DNA from: an uncultured Clostridia bacterium
GTDB lineage: Bacteria > Bacillota > Clostridia > Oscillospirales > Oscillospiraceae
Length of the DNA stretch: 6,635 nucleotides
Reading direction: 5' to 3'
Assembly: GCA_947176425.1 (NCBI GenBank)
Contig: CAMWQV010000119.1
Location: 1 to 6,635, forward strand
Both the position numbers and the translations under genes were made by a program. The notes below the pieces were generated by a model. The model ran no database searches and was not told the origin of the DNA. It worked only from the letters and a program-made list of their open reading frames with translations. Shown piece by piece: positions 1 through 5,415 of this stretch (position 1 is the first letter of the stretch; each line of letters begins with the position of its first letter).

Positions 1-334
1 GAAGTGCGTAGAGCAGCTGGAGGCGTTCGTCATTGCCGCCGCCGCTGGTAAACTCACTGACCAGCGGCAGTAGTTTTTGCAGCATATTCGGATCGATCTG
101 ACCAAACAGTTCCCCTAATCCGGATAATGCGCCCAAATTCGGCATCCCATTCGCTGCTGCCGGTCCGGCAGGTTCCGCGGCGGCGGCAGGCTCGGGGGCC
201 GCGTCCGGAGACGGCGGGGAATCTGAACCGCCGCCGCTGCCGCCCAGGTTCAGGGACTGCGCAAGATTCGCTACCTGCGCTAAGGCGTCAGGATTGGAAA
301 GGATGGCGTTCAGTTTTTCCTCAAATTCTCCCAT
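1..334 (-). CDS. Small protein of unknown function with NPD motif and Gly/Pro/Ala linker (3' end cut off)
   Basis: The gene reads leftward and runs off the window; 111 codons are visible. The ATG at 334-332 follows a G-rich ribosome site (AGGGGGG, about 343-349). The N-terminus (residues 1-30) is a predicted amphipathic helix containing SNPDALAQVANLAQSL. Residues 31-63 are a low-complexity Gly/Ser then Pro/Ala/Glu stretch, probably disordered. Residues 64-95 again look helical (NLGALSGLGELF, then DPNMLQKLLPLV). A Gly-rich turn precedes NDERLQLLYAL, the beginning of a segment outside the window. No signal peptide or membrane span is seen. It lies 45 bases downstream of the 86-residue gene at 380-640, on the same strand and with no terminator between, so co-transcription is likely. 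I recall similar short proteins in Clostridia annotated only as hypothetical; no function is known to me. The reading frame is secure, the role is not. Confidence 0.8.
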   Translation of the reverse strand, partial: MGEFEEKLNAILSNPDALAQVANLAQSLNLGGSGGGSDSPPSPDAAPEPAAAAEPAGPAAANGMPNLGALSGLGELFGQIDPNMLQKLLPLVSEFTSGGGNDERLQLLYAL

Positions 335-379
335 ATTTTTATCCCCCCTGTTTTTCCGGACAGCGCGCGCTTTCCTCCG

Positions 380-640
380 TTACTTTCCCCGGTTCCCGAT
401 GGTATTGCTGAGACGCTGCAACAGCGCCGCACTGTCGGGATTGCGGACGATATTTTGCAGCAGCTGCGAGAGCTGTGCCGTATCGCCCTTTGCTGCGTTT
501 TCAGCGATCTTCTGTAACGACGCCTGATCCTGTCCCTGGGTAATGATCCCCGCCAGCGCCTGGGCGTCCGGAGATTTTGCTACCTGCTCCAGGGTCTTTT
601 TGTCGTTTATGAGTTGTTTCAGGGTCTTCGTGGTCTTCAT
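380..640 (-). CDS. 86-residue helical protein of unknown function with repeated PD motif
   Basis: The start is the ATG at 640-638, preceded by GGGAGGG about 7 bases upstream. The frame stays open further upstream, but that extension runs through the nth terminator and the nth gene, so it is rejected. The product is 86 residues, soluble and almost wholly predicted helix, rich in Ala, Gln and Leu. Two segments resemble each other: residues 17-37 (LEQVAKSPDAQALAGIITQG) and residues 61-81 (LQNIVRNPDSAALLQRLSNT). Both have a hydrophobic helix, an N/S-P-D cap and another helix. The same cap occurs near the N-terminus of the downstream protein (SNPDALAQVANLA), which suggests related or cooperating proteins. 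The end is basic (IGNRGK). I see no catalytic motif, metal site or DNA-binding signature, and I do not recognise a characterised family. It is probably the first gene of a two-gene unit, since the nth terminator lies just upstream. Confidence 0.8.
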   Translation of the reverse strand: MKTTKTLKQLINDKKTLEQVAKSPDAQALAGIITQGQDQASLQKIAENAAKGDTAQLSQLLQNIVRNPDSAALLQRLSNTIGNRGK

Positions 641-670
641 GCTGTACCCTCCCAAGTTCTTTGTCCCTCC

Positions 671-700
671 ATTATATGCCGGGAAAAGAAAAAATGTGTC
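671..700 (-). promoter_or_regulatory. Possible promoter for the small-protein pair
   Basis: On the minus strand a perfect TATAAT (676-671) lies 30 bases upstream of the ATG at 640. At the right distance only a poor -35 is present (GACACA at 700-695, spacer 18). That hexamer is also part of the nth terminator stem. The position, after a terminator and before a new ribosome site, supports a promoter, but the -35 match is weak. Confidence 0.4.
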
Positions 701-728
701 CCTCTCCCAAGGTTGTGAGAGAGGGACA
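684..728 (-). terminator. Rho-independent terminator of nth
   Basis: Read on the minus strand, a 10-bp perfect stem (TGTCCCTCTC, 728-719, with GAGAGGGACA, 706-697) closes a 12-base loop. The run TTTTTTCTTTT follows at 694-684. It begins only three bases after the nth stop codon (734-732). This is a standard intrinsic terminator and separates nth from the two small genes downstream. Confidence 0.85.
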
Positions 729-731
729 TGC

Positions 732-1385
732 TTACTCCTTCGCTTTCCTGCCGCTTCCGTAGTCGCACCAGGCGCAGAGTGTACAGTGGTCACAATCCGG
801 ACGGCGCGCCACACAGACCGCCCGGCCATGCAGAACCATACGGTGGCAAAAGGCGTTGCTCTCACCGGGCGGAATGACCTGCCGGAGCTGCTTTTCTACC
901 TTGAGCGGGTCTTTCGAGCCGTCTGTCAGACCAAGCAGGCCCGTGATGCGGATGCAGTGGGTATCGCAGACATAGCCCTCTTTGCCGTAGACATCGCCCA
1001 GAATCAGATTTGCCGTCTTGCGTCCTACGCCGGGCAGACGCAGAAGGTCCTCCATCGTGTCCGGAACGCGGCCATCGTATTCCTCCAGCAGCATTTGGCT
1101 GGCCGCACGGATATCCCGCGCTTTGCCCCGCCAGAATCCTGTGGAGTGGATGATCTCACCGATCTCGTCTTCACTTGCCGCGGCCAAGGCTTCCAGCGTG
1201 GGGAACCGGGAATACAGAACCGGCGTGACCATATTGACGCGGGCATCCGTACACTGCGCCGCCAAGCGGACGGAAAATAACAGCTCATAGGCTTTCTCCG
1301 GGTTGAACGGCAGAGAGCATTCCGCCTCCGGATAGACGCTTTTCAGTTCTTCGATAATTGCGGTAACAGTCGTTTGATCTTTCAT
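732..1385 (-). CDS. nth: Endonuclease III (DNA glycosylase/AP lyase)
   Basis: Base-excision repair enzyme that removes oxidised pyrimidines and cleaves the abasic site by beta-elimination. The product is 217 residues from the ATG at 1385, close to the usual 210-220. That ATG follows AGAGG at a spacing of 8. A GTG three codons earlier (1394) is in frame, but it lies within the GGTG next to the ribosome site, so it is less likely. Visible features (ATG numbering) are the substrate-strand segment LLFSVRLAAQCTDARVN near 36-52, and the helix-hairpin-helix LPGVGRKTANLILG at 117-130 with catalytic Lys123. The catalytic Asp141 is in VCDTHCIRI. A complete C-X6-C-X2-C-X5-C iron-sulfur motif uses Cys191, 198, 201 and 207. 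All key residues are present, so it should be active. It stands alone, divergent from the yxjI-like gene, and ends in a clear terminator. Confidence 0.96.
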   Translation of the reverse strand: MKDQTTVTAIIEELKSVYPEAECSLPFNPEKAYELLFSVRLAAQCTDARVNMVTPVLYSRFPTLEALAAASEDEIGEIIHSTGFWRGKARDIRAASQMLLEEYDGRVPDTMEDLLRLPGVGRKTANLILGDVYGKEGYVCDTHCIRITGLLGLTDGSKDPLKVEKQLRQVIPPGESNAFCHRMVLHGRAVCVARRPDCDHCTLCAWCDYGSGRKAKE

Positions 1386-1402
1386 GTTTTTCACCTCTCG
1401 GC

Positions 1403-1472
1403 TATCTTAACATATTTTGTGACATTTTTCGAGGAAAATCTCTGTGCAAATCAGAAAAAATATGCTAAGATA
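1403..1472. promoter_or_regulatory. Divergent nth / yxjI-like promoter region with inverted repeat
   Basis: Two 16-base arms, 1403-1418 and 1457-1472, are reverse complements except for one base (A1410 against C1465). Each arm carries a TGnTAAGAT extended -10 pointing away from the centre. The minus-strand copy (TGTTAAGAT, 1412-1404) faces nth, with its start codon at 1385. The plus-strand copy (TGCTAAGAT, 1463-1471) faces the gene at 1515. The -35 regions are poor on both sides (TGTGCA at 1443-1448 for plus; nothing clear for minus), consistent with extended -10 promoters. The symmetry could also be a regulator site. The inverted repeat is seen directly; promoter use is inferred. Confidence 0.5.
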
Positions 1473-1514
1473 ATAGGGCATCTTTCAATACACCGTTTGG
1501 AAAGGTATTTTATC

Positions 1515-1982
1515 ATGAAATTACTGTTCAGACAACGCTTTTTTTCCTGGTTCGACAGCTACGATATCTACAATGAAAACGGCTCTGTCCTGTTTACCGT
1601 GGAGGGCAAACTAAGCTGGGGCCACTGCCTCCATATCCTGGATGCCAGCGGCGTACACATCGGCACCGTACAGGAAAAGGTCATAACTTTTATACCACAA
1701 TTTGAGCTTTATGCTTATGGAGACTATCTGGGCTGCATCAGGAAAGAACTTTCTCTTTTTTCACAGCAGTTCACAATCGAGTGCAGCGACTGGACCGTGA
1801 AGGGGGACTTTATGGGGTGGGACTACTCCATCACCAGCCCCTCTCAGGGATTAGTTGCCGTGATCTCCAAGAGCCTGATGCAGCTGACGGACACGTATGT
1901 CATCGACGTGCCGGACCCCGCCAACGCGCTCTGTTCACTGATGGTGGTCCTTGCGATAGACGCTGAGAAATGCAAAGGATAG
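1515..1982 (+). CDS. YxjI-type LURP-one-related (tubby C-terminal-like fold) protein
   Basis: A 155-residue protein beginning at ATG 1515, after GGAAAGG at a spacing of 9. The frame extends 47 codons upstream, but that stretch has no ribosome site and crosses the divergent promoter. The sequence has the family's repeated beta-strand pattern. It opens with LLFRQRFFSWFDSYDIY, then VLFTVEGKLSWGHCLHILD, then GTVQEKVITFIPQFELY. WTVKGDFMGWDYSI (93-106), VAVISKSLMQLTDTYVIDV and the closing PANALCSLMVVLAID follow. These match the bacterial YxjI/LOR family (PF04525), which adopts a twelve-stranded barrel around a hydrophobic helix, as in tubby and phospholipid scramblases. The biochemical role in bacteria is not established; membrane or lipid association has been proposed from the fold. 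It is probably the first gene of a two-gene unit with rarA, 21 bases downstream. No signal peptide. Confidence 0.9.
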   Translation: MKLLFRQRFFSWFDSYDIYNENGSVLFTVEGKLSWGHCLHILDASGVHIGTVQEKVITFIPQFELYAYGDYLGCIRKELSLFSQQFTIECSDWTVKGDFMGWDYSITSPSQGLVAVISKSLMQLTDTYVIDVPDPANALCSLMVVLAIDAEKCKG

Positions 1983-2003
1983 CAGAAAGGAAGTGTTATA
2001 TTC

Positions 2004-3266
2004 GTGGACAGACCTCTGGCCGACAGAATCCGGCCTCTTGACATTGAGCAGGTCGTAGGACAAAAGCATCTTCTGGCTCCCGGCGCGCTGCTGCGGCGGT
2101 TCATTGAGAAGGGCACGGATGCCAATATGATCTTTTACGGGCCCTCCGGCACCGGCAAAACGACGATCGCAAATATTATCGCCAATAAAACCCGCCGCAC
2201 CCTCTGCCGCCTGAACGCAACCACCGCTTCCCTCCAGGATATCAAGGACATTACCGCTGAAGTCGGTACGCTGTTAGCGCCCGGCGGCGTGCTGCTGTAT
2301 CTGGACGAGATACAGTATTTCAACAAAAAGCAGCAGCAGTCCCTGCTGGAATTTATGGAAAACGGTTCTGTGACGCTGATTGCTTCCACGACCGAAAACC
2401 CCTATTTTTACGTATACGCTGCCCTGCTCAGCCGCAGTACCGTGTTTGAGTTCAAGCCCGTGACCGCCGCCGAAGTCCGTCCCGCGGTGGAACGCGCCTT
2501 GCAGATCGTCCAGTCGGACAGCCCCCTCCCGCTGTCCTGGGAAGACGGCCTTCCAGACTATATCGCGCAAGCCTGCGGCGGTGACGTGCGAAAGGCGATG
2601 AATGCAGTCGAGCTGCTCTATACGGCGTCTGTCCCCCAGGACGGTTCACTCCGGCTTACTCTCGCGGACGCGGAACAGGTCTCCCAGCGCAGCGCCATGC
2701 GTTACGACAAGGGAGGTGACGCCATGTACGACATCGCCTCCGCTTTGATGAAGTCCCTGCGCGGCAGCGACCCGGACGCCGCACTCCATTATCTGGCACG
2801 TTTTCTGGAGGCCGGGGACCTCATAACGCCCTGCCGCCGCCTGCTCTGTTCCGCCAGCGAGGATGTCGGTATGGCTTATCCGCAGGCGGTATCCATCGTG
2901 AAAGCCTGCGTGGATACCGCCATGCAGCTGGGTTTGCCGGAGGCGCAGCTGCCTCTAGCGCAGGCCGCGGTCCTGCTGGCTACCGCGCCGAAGTCAAATT
3001 CTGTATGCACCGCCATTGCCGCCGCCCGCGCCGATGTCCGGAAGGGACGGACCGGCTCCATCCCCAGAGAACTGCAAAATGTTCACGCCGATACCACCGG
3101 TCAGGAACGGGACCAGAATTATCTCTACCCCCACGATTTTCCCGGCCACTGGGTCCGTCAGCAGTATCTGCCGGATGAACTGGCAGGAACCGTTTATTAT
3201 CAGTACGGCGACAATAAGACCGAACAGGCCGCAAAAGCTTACTGGGAAAAAATAAAAGGCAATTAA
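2004..3266 (+). CDS. rarA: Replication-associated recombination protein A (RarA/MgsA AAA+ ATPase)
   Basis: AAA+ ATPase of the clamp-loader clade that acts at stalled replication forks as a tetramer; relatives are E. coli RarA, yeast Mgs1 and human WRNIP1. The start is GTG at 2004, after AGAAAGGAAG at 1984-1993; no ATG fits. The 420 residues hold RPLDIEQVVGQKHLL (10-24), Walker A GPSGTGKT (46-53) and Walker B LLYLDEIQYF (97-106, Asp101/Glu102). Sensor 1 LIASTTENPYF (125-135), the arginine finger in ALLSRS (Arg144) and sensor 2 GGDVRKAMNAVE (Arg196) follow. The C-terminal oligomerisation part shows ASEDVGMAYPQA, LATAPKSNSV and YPHDFPGHWVRQQYLPDEL, all conserved. Length is slightly below the common 420-450. 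LDEIQYFNKKQQQ and STTENPYFYV differ from the proteobacterial LDEIHRFNK and ATTENPSFEV forms; I recall this variant from Clostridia. It follows the yxjI-like gene closely and converges on the S1 gene. Confidence 0.95.
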   Translation: MDRPLADRIRPLDIEQVVGQKHLLAPGALLRRFIEKGTDANMIFYGPSGTGKTTIANIIANKTRRTLCRLNATTASLQDIKDITAEVGTLLAPGGVLLYLDEIQYFNKKQQQSLLEFMENGSVTLIASTTENPYFYVYAALLSRSTVFEFKPVTAAEVRPAVERALQIVQSDSPLPLSWEDGLPDYIAQACGGDVRKAMNAVELLYTASVPQDGSLRLTLADAEQVSQRSAMRYDKGGDAMYDIASALMKSLRGSDPDAALHYLARFLEAGDLITPCRRLLCSASEDVGMAYPQAVSIVKACVDTAMQLGLPEAQLPLAQAAVLLATAPKSNSVCTAIAAARADVRKGRTGSIPRELQNVHADTTGQERDQNYLYPHDFPGHWVRQQYLPDELAGTVYYQYGDNKTEQAAKAYWEKIKGN

Positions 3267-3283
3267 CCGGGCTTAATAATGCC
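3258..3283. terminator. Bidirectional terminator-like hairpin spanning the rarA and S1-gene stops
   Basis: GGCAATTAA (3258-3266) pairs with TTAAT plus TGCC (3273-3277 and 3280-3283), leaving AA bulged and CCGGGC as the loop. On the minus strand TTTTATTTTTT follows (3257-3247); on the plus strand only a short TTTT (3286-3289). The rarA TAA and the S1-gene TAA each sit in one arm. The stem is AT-rich with a bulge, so strength is uncertain; it looks better for the minus-strand gene. Confidence 0.5.
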
Positions 3284-4163
3284 AGTTTTCCACAATTCCG
3301 TCTGTAATATAGTATTTCAGCGCCGGCATTGTCTCCGCCGGGCCTAACCCCTGTATGATCTGCAGTTTAATTTTCCGCGTATCCGGCCGAATGGATTTTA
3401 TGTATACTGATACTGCGTCCCCGGACTCCAATCCCGGACGCCAGTCGGCCAGTCCTGACAGGTTCGGCGTCAGCTCAATGAAAATGCCGTAGTCCCGTAT
3501 GCCCCGAACGATCCCCGTCACCGCGTCGCCGGGCGCAAAGTCCGCCGCGTTTTCCATCCAGGTGCCCAGCAGCTCTTTATGGCTCAGGTAAAAACGGCAG
3601 GCGTCGGAATCGATCCCCGTTACCAGGACCAGAATATCCTGCCCTACCCGGAACCGGGCCGACGGGTGCGGAATACGGGCGGCAGAGATGTTTTCCAGCG
3701 GGATCAGGGAGGTGACGCCGCAGCCTAAATCCACAAACGCGCCGAAATTTTCCAGGTGCGTGACCCGGGCGGGAAGGACCGCACCCGGTTCGCTGTTCTC
3801 CAGCAGCCAGGCGATGGCCTGTTCCTGTGCCGCACGGCGGGATAGCTGCAAATGCGGTTTTCCGCCGCCGTCTACGGAGAGATTGGTGATGGTAAAGCAA
3901 GTGGGTTTCCCTACTCGTGACAGAATGGCGATATCCCGTTCCGCCCCGCTGATTGCGGGATGAATAGCGTCCAGCCGCGGGATCGTGCCTTCATAGCCCC
4001 CGAAACGGACTGTCAGATCCCGGCGGCTGCCGCAGCGGACCGCCATGCCTTCCAGGACTGTTTGCTGCTCCATTGCCTCCTGAAGCGTCGCCAGACTCTG
4101 ATTTTCCGGGAAAAGAGGACCTGCGCCCTCCGGTAAATATTCGTTCCTGCGCAAGTGATACAC
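3273..4163 (-). CDS. S1-domain RNA-binding protein (ribosomal protein S1-like, three OB folds)
   Basis: A 296-residue protein, predicted cytoplasmic, made largely of S1 (OB-fold) RNA-binding repeats. Residues 1-30 include YLPEG, which I recall near the start of clostridial homologues. Residues 36-110 are a divergent S1-like segment (VLEGMAVRC, LTVRFGGYEGTIPRLDA, RDIAILSRVGKPTCF). Residues 127-198 are a classical S1 domain (GAVLPARVTHLENFGAFVDL, SLIPLENIS, LSHKELLGTW). Residues 211-270 are a second clear one (GDAVTGIVRGIRDYGIFIEL, LSGLADW, RKIKLQI). The tail LKYYITDGIVENWHY is typical of this subfamily. The start chosen is GTG 4163; the only nearby Shine-Dalgarno is weak (TAGGAC) and inside an inverted repeat. 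TTG 4154 is possible; ATG at codon 31 would remove YLPEG and is unlikely. Genome annotations call such proteins 30S ribosomal protein S1 or S1 RNA-binding domain protein; whether it sits on ribosomes is unknown. It converges on rarA. Confidence 0.88.
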   Translation of the reverse strand: MYHLRRNEYLPEGAGPLFPENQSLATLQEAMEQQTVLEGMAVRCGSRRDLTVRFGGYEGTIPRLDAIHPAISGAERDIAILSRVGKPTCFTITNLSVDGGGKPHLQLSRRAAQEQAIAWLLENSEPGAVLPARVTHLENFGAFVDLGCGVTSLIPLENISAARIPHPSARFRVGQDILVLVTGIDSDACRFYLSHKELLGTWMENAADFAPGDAVTGIVRGIRDYGIFIELTPNLSGLADWRPGLESGDAVSVYIKSIRPDTRKIKLQIIQGLGPAETMPALKYYITDGIVENWHY

Positions 4164-4164
4164 C

Positions 4165-4186
4165 GTCCTAACTTTTTTGATAGGAC
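4165..4186. repeat. Inverted repeat at the S1-gene start
   Basis: GTCCTA (4165-4170) and TAGGAC (4181-4186) are perfect 6-base inverted arms around a 10-base spacer containing six T. Read on the minus strand, the second arm contains the AGG(AC) that would serve as the S1-gene ribosome site, one base before GTG 4163. In the RNA it could hide the start; as DNA it could be an operator. A weak minus-strand promoter (TCAACA 4216-4211, 16 bases, CATAAA 4194-4189) would start transcription inside it. Confidence 0.4.
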
Positions 4187-4237
4187 AGTTTATGCGGCAG
4201 GGTGCTTGACTGTTGAGAAATTGAGGTGATTTTTACG

Positions 4238-4432
4238 ATGGACCTGAAATTAAACCAGCTGGTAGAATTGAAAAAAGCCCATCCCTGCGGCAGCAAAATT
4301 TGGACTGTACTGCGGGTCGGGATGGATATTAAGCTCCGCTGTATGGGCTGCGGTCATGAATTGATGCTCCCGCGCAGCAAAGCGGAAAAGGCAATTAAAA
4401 AAATTTTGGAAAAGGAGGATGTTCAGGAATGA
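4238..4432 (+). CDS. DUF951 family zinc-ribbon-like small protein
   Basis: A 64-residue protein from ATG 4238, which follows GAGGTGA at a spacing of about 8. The upstream GTG at 4226 is part of that ribosome site and is rejected. The sequence shows the whole DUF951 (PF06107) signature: MDLKLNQLVELKKAHPCGSKIWTVLRVG with the PCG Cys near residue 18, then DIKLRCMGCGHELMLPRSKAEKAIKKIL with a C-x-x-C pair. Cysteines and histidines (HPCG, CMGCGH) suggest a small metal site, though this is inferred. Family members are common in Firmicutes, often beside ychF; the molecular role is unknown, and the basic C-terminal helix may indicate nucleic-acid contact. Its last codons overlap the start of the microprotein at 4429 (ATGA), so the two are probably translated together. 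No convincing promoter is seen in the 74 bases upstream. Confidence 0.92.
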   Translation: MDLKLNQLVELKKAHPCGSKIWTVLRVGMDIKLRCMGCGHELMLPRSKAEKAIKKILEKEDVQE

Positions 4433-4524
4433 GTCAGAAGTGGGTCAAAATTATTTCCCGTGTAATTATCGGTTTGCTTGTTTTGACTATGCTGGTTAGT
4501 TTGATCCTGCCGGCTTTGATGTGA
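4429..4524 (+). CDS. 31-residue single-span membrane microprotein
   Basis: The start ATG (4429-4431) overlaps the DUF951 stop TGA (4430-4432). A strong AGGAGG at 4413-4418 lies 10 bases upstream, inside the DUF951 gene. The 31 residues have a basic N-terminus (Lys4, Lys7, Arg11) and then an unbroken hydrophobic stretch from Val12 to Met31, enough for one membrane helix. The charge pattern predicts the N-terminus inside. Size and layout resemble the small Firmicutes membrane proteins Prli42 (a stressosome anchor, about 31 residues) and DUF4044. I cannot show homology by eye, so this is only an analogy. The start-stop overlap and ribosome site argue that it is a true gene. The acetyltransferase gene begins 21 bases after its stop. 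Confidence 0.75.
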   Translation: MSQKWVKIISRVIIGLLVLTMLVSLILPALM

Positions 4525-4545
4525 AGATATTAAGGAGTGCATTTT

Positions 4546-5169
4546 ATGTCTGCATTGATTTATCCGCGCACTGGCGACACACAAACGGTCTATTTGAAAA
4601 ACGTCGTTACAAACCCCAATATTACCGTCGGCGACTATACGATGTATAATGATTTTGTTCACGATCCCCGAGATTTTGAGAAGAACAGCGTCCTCTATCA
4701 TTATCCGGTCAACAACGACAAACTGGCGATTGGAAAATTCTGCTCCATTGCCTGCGGGGCAAAATTTCTTTTTACCAGCGCAAACCATACCATGCAGTCC
4801 CTGTCAACCTACCCGTTTCCTCTGTTTTATGAGGAGTGGGGGCTGGAACGTGCAGCCGTAACGGACGCATGGGACAACAGAGGCGATATTATCATCGGCA
4901 ATGATGTCTGGATTGGTTATGAAGCAGTCATTCTGTCTGGAGTGAAGATCGGCGACGGCGCGATTATCGGCACACGGGCCGTTGTGACCAAAGATGTCCC
5001 GCCCTATACCATTGTGGGCGGCGTACCGGCAAAAATGATCCGGAAACGATTTTCTGACGAGACAATTTCTCAGCTGCTGAAATTGCAGTGGTGGGATTGG
5101 CCCAAAGATAAAATCGCCAGAAATACCGGCGCAATTCAATCCGGCGATATCAGCAGGCTTATAGACTGA
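4546..5169 (+). CDS. Vat/CatB-type xenobiotic O-acetyltransferase (hexapeptide repeat)
   Basis: A 207-residue left-handed beta-helix acetyltransferase that should move acetyl from acetyl-CoA to a hydroxyl. The start is ATG 4546 after TAAGGAG at a spacing of 8; a GTG at 4537 lies in that site and is rejected. Residues 18-69 match the Vat-type N-terminus: KNVVTNPNITVGDYTMY, SVLYHYPVNNDKLAIGKFCSI. The catalytic His81 is in TSANHTMQ, and STYPFPLF (87-94) is the family's acceptor loop. Coils with isoleucine-rich hexapeptides follow (GDIIIGNDVWIGYEAVILSG at 113-132, VKIGDGAIIGTRAVVTKDVP at 133-152). VGGVPAKMIRKRFSDE and LQWWDW close the domain. This pattern fits the Vat streptogramin A / CatB chloramphenicol acetyltransferase family. 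Substrate cannot be decided here: some chromosomal members confer resistance and many are untested. No mobile element adjoins it. It likely shares a transcript with DUF951 and the microprotein. Confidence 0.88.
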   Translation: MSALIYPRTGDTQTVYLKNVVTNPNITVGDYTMYNDFVHDPRDFEKNSVLYHYPVNNDKLAIGKFCSIACGAKFLFTSANHTMQSLSTYPFPLFYEEWGLERAAVTDAWDNRGDIIIGNDVWIGYEAVILSGVKIGDGAIIGTRAVVTKDVPPYTIVGGVPAKMIRKRFSDETISQLLKLQWWDWPKDKIARNTGAIQSGDISRLID

Positions 5170-5171
5170 CA

Positions 5172-5221
5172 AAAAATACCGTGTCCCGCATTCTGTGAAG
5201 AGAACGGGACACGGTATTTTT
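5172..5221. terminator. Strong bidirectional terminator
   Basis: AAAAATACCGTGTCCCG (5172-5188) and CGGGACACGGTATTTTT (5205-5221) are perfect 17-base inverted arms. Within the loop, TTCT (5191-5194) can also pair with AGAA (5201-5204), leaving a six-base tip. The A-run and T-run make it work in both directions. It sits between the acetyltransferase stop and the converging XRE gene, whose stop codon (5222-5220) overlaps the right arm. Confidence 0.92.
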
Positions 5222-5414
5222 ATGGAAACACAAAAATTTCTTCAATCGGCGCGCCGACCGTTCTGGAGATATCCACCGCCAATTTCAAAGACGGATTGTA
5301 CTGCGCTTTCTCCAGACGCATAATCGTCTCACGCCGTACTCCTACTTTTTCTGCAAGCTGTTCCTGCGTCAGTCCTTTTTGCAGGCGGAAGATTTTCAAA
5401 TTGCAAACAAACAT
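5220..5414 (-). CDS. XRE/Cro-type helix-turn-helix regulator, YozG-like
   Basis: A 64-residue single-domain repressor-like protein that is almost only a helix-turn-helix fold (HTH_3, PF01381). The start ATG (5414-5412) follows GGAGGAG at a spacing of 7, inside the end of the upstream gene. The fold is clear: residues 5-13 helix 1; LTQEQLAEKVG (15-25) helix 2; RRETIMRLEKAQYNPSL (27-43) with the recognition helix; LAVDISRTVG helix 4; and IEEIF at the end. This is the compact type found in Firmicutes (YozG, YgzD). It has no extra sensor domain, so any signal must come through a partner. Only one base separates it from the stop of the DUF3796 membrane gene, so the two form a translationally coupled pair. 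The likely target is the inverted repeat at 6083-6123 in front of the pair (inferred). Confidence 0.92.
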   Translation of the reverse strand: MFVCNLKIFRLQKGLTQEQLAEKVGVRRETIMRLEKAQYNPSLKLAVDISRTVGAPIEEIFVFP

Positions 5415-5415
5415 G

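Noticed and set aside
641..865. N-terminal extension of the 86-residue protein to 161 residues
   Set aside because: The extension runs through the nth terminator and coding region. The ATG at 640 has a strong ribosome site and starts the plausible protein.
543..1280. A 245-codon plus-strand open frame antisense to nth
   Set aside because: It lies opposite a complete nth gene with all catalytic and iron-sulfur residues, and its translation is Arg/Cys-rich with no recognisable motif, so it is a shadow frame.
1374..1514. 47-codon upstream extension of the YxjI-like protein
   Set aside because: It crosses the divergent promoter dyad and the nth start. The family begins at the LLFRQRFFSW segment, and the ATG at 1515 has its own ribosome site.
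4206..4240. TTGACT as -35 of a promoter for the DUF951 gene
   Set aside because: A -10 at the proper distance would fall at 4229-4234, next to the start codon and over the ribosome site, and it is not TATAAT-like.
4501..4531. Separate promoter for the acetyltransferase (TTGATC ... GATATT)
   Set aside because: The -10 match is poor and the spacing is too long; co-transcription with DUF951 is simpler.
4423..4788. Minus-strand open frame opposite the microprotein and acetyltransferase
   Set aside because: No ribosome site and no family features; it is explained by the plus-strand genes.
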